This document shows, piece after piece, positions 19,130 through 29,469 of a stretch of DNA of 64,000 nt. The position numbers and the translations under genes are program-made. Source of the DNA: Crossiella equi (lineage in GTDB: Bacteria > Actinomycetota > Actinomycetes > Mycobacteriales > Pseudonocardiaceae); the NCBI RefSeq assembly GCF_017876755.1, contig NZ_JAGIOO010000001.1, positions 1,922,001 through 1,986,000 on the forward strand. The letters are read 5' to 3'. A model generated the notes under the pieces. The model searched no databases. It saw only the letters and a list, made by a program, of their open reading frames with translations, and had not been told where the DNA came from. The first letter of the stretch is position 1. The number at the start of each line of letters is the position of its first letter.

Positions 19130-19936
19130 GTGGCCGGCAGTGGCGACAACGCCGGGGACCCGTTCCTCGGACCGGCGGCACGCCTGGTGGAGGGACCGAC
19201 CCCCAAGCACGCCCAGCTGCGCGAGATCCTGCGCCGGCTCGCCGAGGAGCACCTGCCCCCCGGTTCCCCGGTGCCGTCGGAACGGGATCTCGCGACGCAC
19301 TACGGCGTGTCCCGGCTGACCGTCCGCGAGGCGGTCGGGCAGCTCGTCACCGAGGGGCTGCTGAGCAGGGTCCGGGGCAAGGGCACGTTCACCGCACGTC
19401 CGAGGGTGGAGGCGCAGCTGCACCTGGCCTCCTTCACCGAGGACATGCGGCGCCGGGGCATGGAACCGGCGACGGAGGTACTGGACTTCGCCGAGGTGGT
19501 CCCACCGGAGAACACCGCGGCCGCGCTGGGACTCCGGCCGCACGAGCCCGCGTACTGGTTGTTCCGGCTGCGCCTGGCCAACGGCACTCCGATGGCCGTC
19601 GAACGCGGCTGGTACAACCCGCGCGAGCTGCCCGGGCTGCTCCAGCAGAACCTCTCCCGATCGCTGTACGGCCTGCTGGCCGAGACCTACCGGGTGCAGT
19701 TGGACAACGGCCGCCAGACGGTCCTTGCCGACGGCGCCGATCCGTCCACGGCACGGCTGCTGGGCATCCGCCCGGGCAGTCCCGTGCTGGTCTTCCGCCG
19801 GGTGTCCACCTCGGGTGGGCGGCCGGTGGAGGACATGACCTCGTGGTACCGGGGCGATCTCTACCAGGTGACCATGCAGCTCGACCGGAACCTGCCCGGT
19901 TCCGGCTCCCACCCCGATCCGGGAGGTACCCGATGA
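19130..19936 (+). CDS. GntR/HutC-family regulator, DasR-like
   Basis: A 268-residue regulator. The winged HTH (SERDLATHYGVSRLTVREAV around residues 47-66) is followed by a UTRA ligand domain ending with MTSWYRGDLYQ, the HutC arrangement bound by phosphorylated sugars in DasR/NagR. The start is GTG 19130, because AAGGAGG ends 5 nt upstream. An ATG at 19097 would add 11 residues but lacks such a site. It is co-transcribed with the PTS IIC and HPr genes and flanked by a dre-like palindrome. I infer that it senses glucosamine-6-phosphate or N-acetylglucosamine-6-phosphate. Confidence 0.85.
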   Translation: MAGSGDNAGDPFLGPAARLVEGPTPKHAQLREILRRLAEEHLPPGSPVPSERDLATHYGVSRLTVREAVGQLVTEGLLSRVRGKGTFTARPRVEAQLHLASFTEDMRRRGMEPATEVLDFAEVVPPENTAAALGLRPHEPAYWLFRLRLANGTPMAVERGWYNPRELPGLLQQNLSRSLYGLLAETYRVQLDNGRQTVLADGADPSTARLLGIRPGSPVLVFRRVSTSGGRPVEDMTSWYRGDLYQVTMQLDRNLPGSGSHPDPGGTR

Positions 19937-19949
19937 GCGAGGAGCGGCC

Positions 19950-21227
19950 ATGAGCACCGCCTCGACGACCGGCGGACGTGAAGTGAAGGGCCTGGCTACG
20001 CTGCAGAAGCTGGGCCGCAGCCTGATGCTGCCGATCGCGGTGCTACCCGCGGCCGGCCTCCTTGCCCGGCTCGGCGACAAGGACATGCTGGGCTCGTTCT
20101 CGTGGTTCTCCGACGCCGCCGCCGTCATCGCGGCCGCGGGCGGGGCCATCCTGGACGGTCTGCCGCTGCTGTTCGCCGTGGGTGTCGCCATCGGGTTCGC
20201 GAAGAAGGCCGACGGGTCCACCGCGCTGTCCGCGGTGGTCGGCTACCTGGTGATGCAGGGTGTGTTCAAGGCCCTGTCCCCGGTCGTGCTCGGCAAGGCC
20301 GCGGAAGGCGCGAAGCAGCAACTGGTCGACTACAAGGTGCTCGGCGGCATCCTGGTCGGTGTCGTCGCGGCCCTGCTGTGGCAGCGGTACCACCGCATCA
20401 AGCTGCCCCCGTACCTGGCGTTCTTCGGCGGCCGCCGGTTCGTGCCGATCCTGCTGTCGGTCGTGATCGCGATCCTGGCCGTGCCGCTGGCGCTGGTGTA
20501 CCCGTGGTTCAACAGCGGCCTGACCTGGCTGGGCGAGCAGATCACCGCCAACGCGGTCATCGGCGGTGGCGCGTTCGGCCTGCTCAACCGGTTCCTGCTG
20601 CCGCTGGGCCTGCACCACATCGTCAACACCACCGTGTGGCAGGTCTTCGGCGACTTCACCGACGCCACCGGCAAGGTCGTGCACGGTGACTACAACCGGT
20701 TCCTGGCGGGCGACCCGAGCGCGGGCACCTTCCTCACCGGCTTCTTCCCGATCATGATGTTCGCCCTGCCCGCCGCGGCGCTGGCCATCTGGCACACCGC
20801 CCGGCCCGCGCAGCGCAAGCTGGTCGGCGGCATCATGCTCTCCGCCGCGCTGACCGCGTTCCTCACCGGCGTCACCGAGCCGCTGGAGTTCGCGTTCATG
20901 TTCGTCGCGTGGCCGCTGTACATCATCCACGCGATCCTGACCGGTGTGTCGCTCGCGCTGGTGAACGCACTGGACATCCACCACGGGTTCTCCTTCTCCG
21001 CCGGTGCGATCGACTACGTGCTGAACTTCGGCATCGCGCAGAAGCCCTTGCTGCTCATCCCGATCGGCCTGGCCTTCGCGGTGGTCTACTACTTCGTGTT
21101 CCGCTTCGTCATCACCAAGTGGAACCTGGCGACCCCGGGCCGCGAGTCGGACGCGGAAGCGATCGACCCGAGCGCGGCGGCCGACGCCGAAGAGGACAAG
21201 AAGAGCGCGCGGTCCAAGAAGGACTGA
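19950..21227 (+). CDS. nagE: PTS IIC permease, N-acetylglucosamine type
   Basis: A 425-residue membrane permease of the glucose-family PTS with about 10 hydrophobic segments. LPAAGLLARLGDKDMLG opens the first segment. LGLHHIVNTTVWQ and GVTEPLEFAFMF are conserved sugar-site motifs. There is no fused IIB or IIA, which matches the separate genes next door. The C-terminus is a charged cytosolic tail ending KKSARSKKD. GAGGAG precedes the ATG. Specificity for N-acetylglucosamine rather than glucose is inferred from the DasR-like regulator. Confidence 0.9.
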   Translation: MSTASTTGGREVKGLATLQKLGRSLMLPIAVLPAAGLLARLGDKDMLGSFSWFSDAAAVIAAAGGAILDGLPLLFAVGVAIGFAKKADGSTALSAVVGYLVMQGVFKALSPVVLGKAAEGAKQQLVDYKVLGGILVGVVAALLWQRYHRIKLPPYLAFFGGRRFVPILLSVVIAILAVPLALVYPWFNSGLTWLGEQITANAVIGGGAFGLLNRFLLPLGLHHIVNTTVWQVFGDFTDATGKVVHGDYNRFLAGDPSAGTFLTGFFPIMMFALPAAALAIWHTARPAQRKLVGGIMLSAALTAFLTGVTEPLEFAFMFVAWPLYIIHAILTGVSLALVNALDIHHGFSFSAGAIDYVLNFGIAQKPLLLIPIGLAFAVVYYFVFRFVITKWNLATPGRESDAEAIDPSAAADAEEDKKSARSKKD

Positions 21228-21253
21228 GCGGCACTACCTAGTGAGGAGTGGAC

Positions 21254-21532
21254 ATGCCGGAGTTGCGGGTCACGGTGGCCAGCCGGGTCGGTCTGCACGC
21301 ACGGCCCGCGGCCGTGCTGGCGAAGGCCGCGGCTGAGCAGCCGGTGGCGGTCACCATCCGCAAGGAGGGTGGCGACCCGGTCGCCGCGTCGAGCGTGCTG
21401 GGGCTGATGACCCTGGGCGCGATGCACGGGGACGAGGTCGTGCTGGCCGCCGAGGGTGAGGGTGCCGAGGCGGCGCTCGAGGCCATCGGGTCGATCATCG
21501 GCACCGATCTCGACCAGGAACAGCCCGCCTGA
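21254..21532 (+). CDS. ptsH: Phosphocarrier protein HPr
   Basis: A 92-residue general PTS carrier accepting phosphate from enzyme I. The active histidine is H15 in GLHARPA, and S46 lies at the regulatory serine position (VAASSVLGL). ATG 21254 is chosen because AGGAG lies 5-6 nt before it. Enzyme I is not in the window, so it must be encoded elsewhere. Confidence 0.94.
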   Translation: MPELRVTVASRVGLHARPAAVLAKAAAEQPVAVTIRKEGGDPVAASSVLGLMTLGAMHGDEVVLAAEGEGAEAALEAIGSIIGTDLDQEQPA

Positions 21533-21551
21533 CCCACCCTCGCGAGAACGA

Positions 21552-21593
21552 CCCCCGTGGTCCCGGCACGCGCACCGGGACCACGGGGGTTTT
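21552..21593 (+). terminator. Intrinsic terminator after ptsH
   Basis: A perfect 15-bp stem (21552-21566 with 21575-21589) and 8-nt loop followed directly by TTTT, the clearest rho-independent terminator in the window. Confidence 0.9.
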
Positions 21594-21669
21594 CGCCGTC
21601 AGCGAACCCCCTGACACGAACGGTTGACGCGGCTCGCTTCCACGCCGCCCACCCTGGTACTCCGGATTC

Positions 21670-22479
21670 ATGCGCTCCCTGCTCCTCACCCTCCTCACCA
21701 CCCTGGGCCTCGCCCTGGGCCCGCTGCCCGCGGTGGCGCACACCGGTTCGGCGGCCGCTGGCGGGGCCGCTGTCGGCGAGTACGTGGCGCTGGGCGACTC
21801 CTACGCCTCCGGGGTGGGCGCGGGGAGCTACGAACGCGGCAGCGGGGCCTGCCGCCGCAGCCGCAACGCGTACCCGCACCTGGTGACACACGCCCTGTCC
21901 CCCAGGGTGATGCGGTTCGTCGCCTGTTCCGGGGCGACCACTTCGGACGTCCTGGGTGGACAGTTGGACGCGCTGACCGGGAGCACGGCGCTGGTGACGA
22001 TCACGGTCGGCGGCAACGACCTCGACTTCACCGGGTTGATGACCACGTGCGTGCTCAGCGGGGACAGCGCCTGCGCCAAGCGCGCTGAACGGGCTTCGGA
22101 GCTGGTCCGCAACGAGCTCCCCGCGCGGCTCGGCCAGCTCTACCAACAAATCCGCAACCGGGCGCCGAACGCCAGGGTGCTGGCCGTGGGGTACCCGAGG
22201 CTGTTCGAGCAGGCCTCGTGCGGGGGCGGGCTCACGGCGGCCAAACGCACGGCGCTCAACGCGGGCGCCGACCTGCTCGCCGAGACCACGGCCGCGGCCG
22301 CGCGGACGTCCGGTGTGGTGTTCGTGGATGTCCGGTCCCGGTTCGCGGGGCACGGCATCTGTGGCAGCCCGCGCTGGGTCAACCCGTTGGTGTCGCCGAC
22401 CTCGGACTCCTTCCACGCCAACGCGGCAGGGCATGCCGGGGGGTATGCCCCGGCTGTGCTGGCCGCGCAGGGCACCTGA
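21670..22479 (+). CDS. Secreted SGNH/GDSL lipase-esterase
   Basis: A 269-residue exported hydrolase. Residues 1-23 form a Sec signal peptide ending AVA. Block I is ALGDSYASGVG with the nucleophile serine, block III is VGGNDLDF, and block V is SFHANAAGH with the catalytic histidine. Six cysteines in the mature part suggest three disulfides, as in Streptomyces extracellular lipases of this fold. Substrate is probably a lipid ester or an acyl chain. It is a monocistronic gene downstream of the ptsH terminator. Confidence 0.88.
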   Translation: MRSLLLTLLTTLGLALGPLPAVAHTGSAAAGGAAVGEYVALGDSYASGVGAGSYERGSGACRRSRNAYPHLVTHALSPRVMRFVACSGATTSDVLGGQLDALTGSTALVTITVGGNDLDFTGLMTTCVLSGDSACAKRAERASELVRNELPARLGQLYQQIRNRAPNARVLAVGYPRLFEQASCGGGLTAAKRTALNAGADLLAETTAAAARTSGVVFVDVRSRFAGHGICGSPRWVNPLVSPTSDSFHANAAGHAGGYAPAVLAAQGT

Positions 22480-22783
22480 CGACGGCTCAGGTATCCAGGG
22501 CCCGACGACTCCGCTGGGGGTGCGATCGGCTGTCTGGACCGCGGTGTGCCGGGCGGGACCTGTTTCGGGCGGGCGTCGTGGGACGAATGGCGCTCGGCGT
22601 TGCCGAGGGCATGTGGCCACGTTGCTGAAGGCCTGCGGCTGCGATGCGGCAGGGCTTTGACGGAGCGTGTCGCTGGCGAGGCCGACGTTCAGTCACGGCA
22701 GGCCGGGGCACGGTGATGGTGCGGGTGACTGCCCGGAGTGGCGCGCTGCGGCCGGGCTGTGGGGAGCCGGGTCGGGGTGGCTC
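22480..22783. other. 304-bp intergenic stretch with no recognised gene
   Basis: Between the lipase stop and the aroE stop I see no frame with convincing codon bias. Short minus-strand frames here are rich in Arg and Pro, as expected by chance in GC-rich DNA. The only structure noted is a 6-bp stem GGAGCC/GGCTCC at 22763-22784 next to the aroE stop, a weak terminator candidate. Confidence 0.6.
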
Positions 22784-23668
22784 CTAGAGCGGAAGGGCCA
22801 AGACGTCGCCCGTGGCTTCGCGCAGGGCCGTGCGCATGGCTTCGCGGGGGGCGGGGTGGCCGGTGAACTGCTCGAACTGGCCGAAGGACTGGTGCAGGAG
22901 CATGTCCAGGCCCGTGGCCAGGTGATGGCCCGCTGCCAGGACCGCGGTGGCCAGCGGGGTCGGGTAGGGGTGGTAGATGACGTCCAGGACGCACGGAGCC
23001 TTGGCCAGGTGGAGGGCCAGGGTGGTCGTGGCGGCCGGGGGGATCGTGCTCAGCAGGACGTCGGTGGTGGCCGTCAGGGGTGCCAGGGCCGCTTCGGTGA
23101 GCGGGACGGTGTTGGTCTTCAGGCCTGCCCGGGCCGCGGTGTCCAGGGCGTCGGTGGCGCGGGCGGGGTCGCGGACGGCCAGGGTGAGCTCGGTCAGGCC
23201 CAGGTCGGCCAGGGCGACGATCGCGGCCAGGGCGGTGCCGCCCGCGCCCAGGATCGTGGCGTGGCCGCCGTTCGGGCGCGGAGCGAAGCCGCCCGCGGCG
23301 GTGAGGGCACCGGTGATGCCGTCGACGTCGGTGCAGTCGGCGTGCCAGCCGCCGTCCGGCAGGGGGGTCAGGGTGTTGGCCGCGCCCGCCAGGTGGGCCC
23401 GGCCGGTGGCCGTGCTGGCCAGGTCCAGGGCCACGCGTTTGCCCGGCATGGTGACCGAGAAGCCCCGCCACTCCGGGCCCCGCTCGGCGAGCAGGGCCGG
23501 GAGGCGGTGTTCGTCGCAGTCCAGGCGTTCGTAGTGCCAGTCGGTCAGGCCCAGGGCCTGGTAACCGGCGTTGTGCAGGACCGGGGACAGGGAGTGCGCG
23601 ACCGGGGAGCCCAGGATGGCGGTGCGGTACCGGGCCGGGCGGTGGGTGCCGGGCTCAGTAGGCGCCAC
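22784..23668 (-). CDS. aroE: Shikimate dehydrogenase
   Basis: A 294-residue NADP-dependent reductase of dehydroshikimate. LGSPVAHSLSPVLHNAGY near residue 19 binds substrate. SVTMPGKR contains the catalytic lysine. ILGAGGTALAAIVAL near residue 140 is the nucleotide loop, and LDMLLHQ lies at the C-terminus. It starts at GTG 23668, overlapping the end of mltG by 14 nt. The usual partner aroC lies 7 kb away, beyond the PTS block. Confidence 0.93.
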   Translation of the reverse strand: MAPTEPGTHRPARYRTAILGSPVAHSLSPVLHNAGYQALGLTDWHYERLDCDEHRLPALLAERGPEWRGFSVTMPGKRVALDLASTATGRAHLAGAANTLTPLPDGGWHADCTDVDGITGALTAAGGFAPRPNGGHATILGAGGTALAAIVALADLGLTELTLAVRDPARATDALDTAARAGLKTNTVPLTEAALAPLTATTDVLLSTIPPAATTTLALHLAKAPCVLDVIYHPYPTPLATAVLAAGHHLATGLDMLLHQSFGQFEQFTGHPAPREAMRTALREATGDVLALPL

Positions 23669-24845
23669 GGGCCAGGGCCTCGGTGCGGTTCTGGTTGTGC
23701 TGGGCGTTGGTCTCGGCGAAGCAGGACGTGCCGTCCTTGTAGCACTTCACGAAGAAGATCCACGGCCCCGCTTCGGGCTTGGTCGCGGCCAGGATGGCCT
23801 CGTTGCCCGGGGAGGAGATGGGGGTGGGCGGCAGGTTGGTGTTCGCGTAGGTGTTGTACGCGCCCGCCTTGTCGCGGTCTTCCTGCTTGGTGCGCACCGT
23901 CGGGCGGTCCAGGGCGTAGTTGATGGTGGAGTCGAGCTCCAGCTTCATGTCCTTGGCCAGGCGGTTGTAGAGCACCCGGGAGACCTTGGGGAAGTCCTTG
24001 GTGATGCCCTCACGCTCGATCAGCGAGGCGATGACCAGGACCTCGTAGTCGCTGAACCCGGTGTCGCGGGCGATCTTGGGCATGCCGATGGCCTGCAGGC
24101 GCGTGGCGGAGGTGTTCAGGACCTGCTTGAGCAGCTCCTCCGCGGTGGAGCCGGGGCGCACGTCGTAGCGGCCGGGGGTGATGAGACCTTCCAGGCGGTG
24201 CTTCGGGTCGGCCTTGCTCACACCGCCGACGGCCCAGTCGGGGACGCCGATGCTGGCCGGGTCGCCCTTCTCCATGACCTCGCGGATGGCGTCGGCGCTG
24301 ACGCAGGTGTCCTTGCCGTTGACCTTGGCGCAGCTGGCCTCGGCGATGCGGGACAGGATGCCGGGGTTGACCTTGTCGCCGGGCAGCTTGGTGTCGTAGA
24401 GCTGGTAGCCGCCCTTGACCTCGAAGCCGCCGACCCGGGCGTCCTTCTCCAGCAGGCGGTTGCCCGCCGCGGCGCCGGACATCTTGGTCTTGAGCAGGTA
24501 GTACCCGGGCTGCACTCCGCCGAGCTTGGTGTTCTCCTCGGCGGCCTCGGTGTAGGCGCGGGCGCTGGCCACGACTCCGGCGTCGGCGAGGCTCTTGCCG
24601 GTCTTGGAGATGGTGCCCGCTTCGATCTGCACGACGACGTCGGTGTCACCCGAGCCCTCGTAGTCGTCGTAGGAGCCGATGCCGATCAGCTCCAGCGCGC
24701 CGAACCAGACACCGACGCCGATGACGGCGGCGGCCACTCCCGCGCCGATCAGCAGCTTGGTGCGCTTGGCCTTCTTCTCGGCCGCGGACCGCTCCTGGCC
24801 GGCCGCCGGCCCCTCGTCGAACAACCCGAGATCGTCGTGGCTCAC
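23655..24845 (-). CDS. mltG: Endolytic murein transglycosylase (YceG family)
   Basis: A 396-residue membrane-anchored lytic transglycosylase that cuts nascent glycan strands. A cytosolic charged N-terminus is followed by one membrane span (about residues 31-52). The YceG domain has [15 protein letters not shown] and, near residue 270, IASLIEREG with the catalytic glutamate. The start GTG overlaps the ruvX stop (GTGA). The placement ruvX-mltG-aroE is conserved in actinobacteria. Confidence 0.93.
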   Translation of the reverse strand: MSHDDLGLFDEGPAAGQERSAAEKKAKRTKLLIGAGVAAAVIGVGVWFGALELIGIGSYDDYEGSGDTDVVVQIEAGTISKTGKSLADAGVVASARAYTEAAEENTKLGGVQPGYYLLKTKMSGAAAGNRLLEKDARVGGFEVKGGYQLYDTKLPGDKVNPGILSRIAEASCAKVNGKDTCVSADAIREVMEKGDPASIGVPDWAVGGVSKADPKHRLEGLITPGRYDVRPGSTAEELLKQVLNTSATRLQAIGMPKIARDTGFSDYEVLVIASLIEREGITKDFPKVSRVLYNRLAKDMKLELDSTINYALDRPTVRTKQEDRDKAGAYNTYANTNLPPTPISSPGNEAILAATKPEAGPWIFFVKCYKDGTSCFAETNAQHNQNRTEALARGAY

Positions 24846-25354
24846 CGTTTCTCCTCGCCGCGCCCGGCCGCCACCGCGTTGGCCCTGGCATCCAGCCAGG
24901 ACTGCAGGATCTCCACGGCGGCCGCCTGGTCGATGACGGCACGCTGCCGTTTGCCCTTCACCCCGCGCTGGCTGAGCATGCGCGAGGCGCTGACCGTGGT
25001 CAGGCGTTCGTCGGTCAGCCGGACCGGCACCGGCGCGACGCGCTCGGCGAGCTGGTCGGCGTAGGCGGCCGCGATGCGCGCGGCGTCACCGTGCCGACCC
25101 GCCAGAGTCCTGGGCAGGCCCACAATCACCTCGACCACCTCATGTTCGGTGACGAGGGATACGAGCTCGGTGAGGTCCCGGCCGTCCTTCTCGTCACGCG
25201 ACAGGGTAACCAGCGGTGAGGCGAGCATCGGGGCGGGATCGCTCAAGGCGATGCCGACGCGCACGGAACCGACGTCGACGGCGAGCCGCCGCCCCGGGCC
25301 AGGGTCCTGGGCTCCGGGGCGGTCGGGCTGCCGTTCTTGCTGGTCCTGGCTCAC
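24842..25354 (-). CDS. ruvX: YqgF/RuvX family nuclease
   Basis: A 170-residue RNase H-fold protein, called putative Holliday junction resolvase and also linked to pre-16S rRNA processing. [14 protein letters not shown] near residue 26 provides the first acidic residue, [12 protein letters not shown] the central motif, and DERLTTVSA and [14 protein letters not shown] the C-terminal acidic sites. About 22 polar residues precede the fold. The start GTG overlaps the alaS stop (GTGA). Confidence 0.93.
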   Translation of the reverse strand: MSQDQQERQPDRPGAQDPGPGRRLAVDVGSVRVGIALSDPAPMLASPLVTLSRDEKDGRDLTELVSLVTEHEVVEVIVGLPRTLAGRHGDAARIAAAYADQLAERVAPVPVRLTDERLTTVSASRMLSQRGVKGKRQRAVIDQAAAVEILQSWLDARANAVAAGRGEEKR

Positions 25355-28032
25355 TGACCGCCCAGCGAGCGGGTCAGCGCGGCGATGGCACCGGGCACAC
25401 CGGCCGGGTTGTCGCCACCGCCCTGGGCCATGTCGGGCTTGCCGCCACCGCGGGCACCGAGCTCACCGGCGAAGGAGGGCACGAGCTTGCCGGCGGCGTG
25501 GCCGAGGTCACGGGCGGCGGCGGTGGTGGCCACCACGAACGCGACCTTGCCGGCCTCCGGGTCGGCGGAGAACAGGGCGACCACACCGGCCCGGCTGCCG
25601 AGGCGGTTGCGCACCTCGGTGGTCAGCGCACGCAGGTCACCGGCGGCCACGCCGTCCGGCACCTGCTCGGCGACGACGGCCAGGTCACCGAGCTGCTGGG
25701 CACGCCCGGCGATGTCCCCGGCGGAGCGGAGCACCTCACCCACGCGCAGCTGCTCGATGGTCTTCTCCGCGGCGCGCAGCTTGGCCACGACGCCGTTGAT
25801 GCGCTCGGGCAAGTCGGCGGCGGGCACCTTGAACTGGTCGGCGAGCTGGGTGACCAGCAGGTGCTCCTTGTTGATGTAGCGCACGGCGTCCATGCCGACC
25901 AAGGCCTCGACGCGGTGCACGCCGGAGCCGATGGAGGAGTCGCCGACGAGCTTGACCACGCCGAGCTGGGCGATGTTGCGCACGTGCGTGCCACCGCAGA
26001 GCTCGCGGGAGTACTCGCCCATGTCGACCACGCGGACCTGCTCGCCGTACTTCTCACCGAAGAGGGCCATGGCGCCCATCTCGAGGGCCTTGTCCATGGT
26101 GGTGGTGATCGAGCGCACCTCCACGTCCTCCTGGAGGTAGGCGTTCACCTCCTCCTCGACCTCGCCCAGCACCGAGGCCGAGACCGGGCCGGGGGTGGTG
26201 AAGTCGAAGCGCATGCGACCGGGCGAGTTCAGCGAACCGGCCTGGGCGGCGCGCTTGCCGTAGGCCCCGCGCACGGCGGCGTGCACGAGGTGGGTGGCCG
26301 AGTGCGAACGCTGGATGGCGTTGCGGCGGGCCACGTCGACCGAGGCCTCCACCACGTCGTCCAGGCCGACCTCGCCGGAGACCACGGTGGCGCGGTGCAC
26401 GAACAGGCCGGGCACGCTGCGCTGCACGTCGGAGACGGCCAGCTCGACCCCGGCGCCGACGAGGCGGCCGGTGTCGGCGATCTGGCCACCGCCCTCGGCG
26501 TAGAACGGGGTGCGGTCGAGCACGAGCTCCACCTCGGTGCCCTGCGCGGCGCTGCGGGCGGGCTGGCCGCCGACGAGCAGGCCGATCACCCGGGCCTGGC
26601 CCGCGAGGTCGGTGTAGCCGAGGAACTCGGTCGGACCGTGCTCCTCCAGCACCGAGCGGTACACGCTGAGGTCGCCGTGCCCGGTCTTGCGGGCGGCGGC
26701 GTCGGCCTTGGCGCGCGAGCGCTGCTCGGCCATGAGGGTGCGGAAGCCCTCCTCGTCGACGCTCAGACCCTGCTCGGCGGCCATCTCCAGGGTGAGGTCG
26801 ATGGGGAAGCCGTAGGTGTCGTGCAGCTGGAAGGCCTTGTCACCGGCCAGCTGGGTGCTGCCGCTGTCCCGGGTTTGCTGGGCGGCGGTGTCGAAGATCT
26901 TCGAGCCGCTGGTCAGCGTGGTGAGGAAGGCGTCCTCCTCGGCGCGCATGACCGCGTCGATGCGCTCGAAGTCGGCCTTGAGCTCCGGGTAGGACGGGGC
27001 CATGGCGTCGGCGACGACCTTGGTGAACTCGCCGAGCACGGGCTCCTGCACACCGAGCAGGCGGATGGAGCGCACGATGCGGCGCAGCAGGCGGCGCAGC
27101 ACGTAGCCGCGGGCCTCGTTGCCGGGGGTGACGCCGTCGCCGACGAGCATGACGCCGGAGCGGGCGTGGTCGGCGATGACGCGGAAGCGCACGTCATCGA
27201 CCTGGTCGGCGCCGTAGCGGCGGCCGGAGAGCTCCTCGGCCTTGGCGATGACCGGGCGGATCAGGTCGGTCTCGTAGACGTTGGGCACACCCTGCAGCAG
27301 CATGGCCACGCGCTCGACACCCATGCCGGTGTCGATGTTCTTCGCGGGCAGGTCGCCGAGGATCGGGAAGTCGGTCTTGCCGGTGCCCTCGCCGCGGAGG
27401 TTCTGCATGAACACGAGGTTCCAGAACTCCATGTAGCGATCACCGTCGGGCTCGGAGCCGTCACCGGGGTCGACGAACTCCGGGCCGTACTGCGGGCCGC
27501 GGTCGATGAGGATCTCCGAGCACGGGCCGCACGGGCCGGGCACGCCCATGGACCAGAAGTTCGGGCCCTTGCCCAGGCGGATGATGCGGTTCTTGGGCAC
27601 GCCGATCTTGTTGTGCCACAGGTCGTAGGCCTCGTCGTCGTCCTCGTAGACCGTGGTCCACAGCACGGACTCGTCCAGGCCGTAACCGCCCTCGGACGGC
27701 GACTTGGTGACCAGCTCCCAGGCGAGCTGGATGGCACCGTCCTTGAAGTAGTCGCCGAAGGAGAAGTTGCCGGCCATCTGGAAGAACGTGTTGTGCCGGG
27801 TGGTCTTGCCGACCTCGTCGATGTCCAGGGTGCGCACGCACTTCTGCACGCTGGTGGCGGTCGGGGACGGCGGCGGGGCCTCGCCGAGGAAGAACGGCTT
27901 GAACGGCACCATGCCCGCGTTGACGAACAGCAGGTTGGGGTCGTCGAGGATCAGCGAGGCGCTGGGCACGACGCGGTGCCCGTTGCGCTGGAAGTGGTCG
28001 AGGAACCGCTGCCGGATGTCATGGGTCTGCAC
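25351..28032 (-). CDS. alaS: Alanyl-tRNA synthetase
   Basis: An 893-residue class II synthetase. The aminoacylation domain begins [16 protein letters not shown]. The editing domain has [13 protein letters not shown] and CGGTHV zinc-binding motifs. The C-Ala domain with DMAQGGG lies near the end. The start is GTG 28032, with AAGGA 7-8 nt upstream and the protein beginning next to the conserved QTHDIR. A GTG at 28056 is in frame but has no ribosome site. Size is normal. Confidence 0.96.
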   Translation of the reverse strand: MQTHDIRQRFLDHFQRNGHRVVPSASLILDDPNLLFVNAGMVPFKPFFLGEAPPPSPTATSVQKCVRTLDIDEVGKTTRHNTFFQMAGNFSFGDYFKDGAIQLAWELVTKSPSEGGYGLDESVLWTTVYEDDDEAYDLWHNKIGVPKNRIIRLGKGPNFWSMGVPGPCGPCSEILIDRGPQYGPEFVDPGDGSEPDGDRYMEFWNLVFMQNLRGEGTGKTDFPILGDLPAKNIDTGMGVERVAMLLQGVPNVYETDLIRPVIAKAEELSGRRYGADQVDDVRFRVIADHARSGVMLVGDGVTPGNEARGYVLRRLLRRIVRSIRLLGVQEPVLGEFTKVVADAMAPSYPELKADFERIDAVMRAEEDAFLTTLTSGSKIFDTAAQQTRDSGSTQLAGDKAFQLHDTYGFPIDLTLEMAAEQGLSVDEEGFRTLMAEQRSRAKADAAARKTGHGDLSVYRSVLEEHGPTEFLGYTDLAGQARVIGLLVGGQPARSAAQGTEVELVLDRTPFYAEGGGQIADTGRLVGAGVELAVSDVQRSVPGLFVHRATVVSGEVGLDDVVEASVDVARRNAIQRSHSATHLVHAAVRGAYGKRAAQAGSLNSPGRMRFDFTTPGPVSASVLGEVEEEVNAYLQEDVEVRSITTTMDKALEMGAMALFGEKYGEQVRVVDMGEYSRELCGGTHVRNIAQLGVVKLVGDSSIGSGVHRVEALVGMDAVRYINKEHLLVTQLADQFKVPAADLPERINGVVAKLRAAEKTIEQLRVGEVLRSAGDIAGRAQQLGDLAVVAEQVPDGVAAGDLRALTTEVRNRLGSRAGVVALFSADPEAGKVAFVVATTAAARDLGHAAGKLVPSFAGELGARGGGKPDMAQGGGDNPAGVPGAIAALTRSLGGQ

Positions 28033-28117
28033 GGTGGTGTCCTTGCTGGTGACCACGCGCGCGGGCGCGTGGGTGGTTACGGGTGGTCGGCGGGGCGGCG
28101 AAGGGCGGGGCGTGGGC

Positions 28118-28489
28118 TCAGCCCTCCGCCCTGCGCGCTCGCCGCGCTCCCTCCGATCCGCTCCTCGGCGACTCGTCCAGTCCGCTCAGCCAGCCCGAGT
28201 CGGCGCGCTCGTGGCGCGGCTCGCGGACGGGCCGGTTCTGCCTGCGCGAGCGGGAGCCCAGTGGCTCCTGGGCGCGCTCGACCACCTCGGCCAGCTCGGT
28301 CTCGCGCTCGCTCATGCCCGCGCGCACGTCCGCGCCGAAGGAGCCGATGGCGCCGGCCAGCTCGCTGACCGCGTCACCGAGGTTCTCCGCGATCCCGGCC
28401 GGGGTGAGCTGCTTGGTGGTGGCGGTGGCCTTGCGGGCGATGGCGACGCCCGCGACCACGCCGAGGCCCAGCCAGAACAACCGCCTCAT
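28118..28489 (-). CDS. Small membrane-anchored protein, DUF6167-like
   Basis: A 123-residue protein with one N-terminal hydrophobic segment (FWLGLGVVAGVAIA, residues 5-18) followed by an amphipathic, glutamate-rich stretch and an arginine-rich disordered tail. Position between alaS and a DUF948 gene is the usual genomic place of the family. No function is known. The ATG overlaps the DUF948 stop (ATGA). Confidence 0.8.
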   Translation of the reverse strand: MRRLFWLGLGVVAGVAIARKATATTKQLTPAGIAENLGDAVSELAGAIGSFGADVRAGMSERETELAEVVERAQEPLGSRSRRQNRPVREPRHERADSGWLSGLDESPRSGSEGARRARRAEG

Positions 28490-28902
28490 CGCTTACCACT
28501 CCTGCGGGTGGCGCGCCGGGCGTGCCGGCCGGTGGGCTCCATGGCGGCGGTGCGCTTGCGCCGGGCGCGCAGGGCCTTGCTCACGCCGTAGGAGAACGCG
28601 GCGGCCTTCACCAGCGGCCCGCCCAGCGTGGCGGTGAACAGGGAGGTCAGCGCGGAGACGTTACCGCTGACGGCGCGGGCGTTCGCGGTGATCCCGTCCA
28701 CCCGCTCCAGCTGGGTGTTGACGTGGTTGAGCGTGGTGTTGGCACCGGTGAACAGCGGGTCGCTGTTCTCGTGCGCCTTGCGGATCGCGGTGGTGGCCTC
28801 GTCGAGCGTGCGACCCAGCTTCAGCAGCGGGATCGCAAGCAGCAGCACCAGCAGCACGAAGGCGCCTGCCGCGACCAACGCGGCAATCTGCCCTGGTGAC
28901 AC
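28486..28902 (-). CDS. DUF948 membrane-anchored coiled-coil protein
   Basis: A 138-residue protein with an N-terminal membrane span (about residues 7-27) and a helical region with spaced Leu/Val/Ile (TTLNHVNTQLERVDGITANA). The C-terminus is basic. DUF948 proteins are thought to be envelope-associated but have no established activity. The start is GTG 28902 with GGAGGG upstream. Probably co-transcribed with the next gene and alaS. Confidence 0.82.
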   Translation of the reverse strand: MSPGQIAALVAAGAFVLLVLLLAIPLLKLGRTLDEATTAIRKAHENSDPLFTGANTTLNHVNTQLERVDGITANARAVSGNVSALTSLFTATLGGPLVKAAAFSYGVSKALRARRKRTAAMEPTGRHARRATRRSGKR

Positions 28903-29452
28903 GAGCCCTCCATGCGTAGTAGAAGTCGGTTTCCCACAGGTCGGCCCGCGTGTCGCGAGGCCTGTGGATGATCCGGGACAGGTTACCGCGCCCGTGTCGG
29001 GCGTCTCATCCCGGTTAGGACTGGGCCAGCTCGGCGGCCACGGCCGCGGGCAGCCCGGCGTAGGCGGTGGCGGTCGGGTGCAGCCGGAGCAGGCTGGCCA
29101 GGGCGATGCGCTTCTGCGCTCCGACGGCCGCGGTGAGCCGACGCGTGCCGAGCACGTGGAACGCCCACTGGTCGAGGTCGAGCGGGTTGACCGTGGCCTT
29201 GCCCCGGTGCTGGAGCAGGCAGAAGACGTAGACGTCGGACTGCCGGGCCCGCGCGGAGGTGGTGCCGGTGGCGGAGTCCCAGCCCTCGGTGGGCCGGATG
29301 TCGAGGGAGATCGCGGACAGCCGTTCCTGGTACCAGCTCTACAGGTAGGCGGCGGTCTTGACCTCCACCCGCACGCCGCCCGGGGTGCACAGGTCGGCGG
29401 CGTCCCACTCGACCCGGGTGCCGTCCGCGCAGTCCAGCGCCAGGCCGACTAG

Positions 29453-29469
29453 AGCCTGTCCTGTAAGTC
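29453..29469. repeat. IS terminal inverted repeat, left
   Basis: The 17-bp end matches the right end at 30367-30383 exactly. The stop codon of transposase ORF B (29468-29470) lies in it. Confidence 0.9.

Noticed and set aside
22487-22711. A 74-codon minus-strand frame between the lipase and aroE genes
   Set aside because: Arg/Pro/Ser-rich with no motif, no good ribosome site and no bias beyond chance for this GC content.
25216-28368. A 1050-codon open frame on the strand opposite alaS
   Set aside because: It mirrors the strong codon bias of alaS, its composition (Gly, Val, His, Leu runs) is typical of antisense shadow frames, and it spans three unrelated minus-strand genes.
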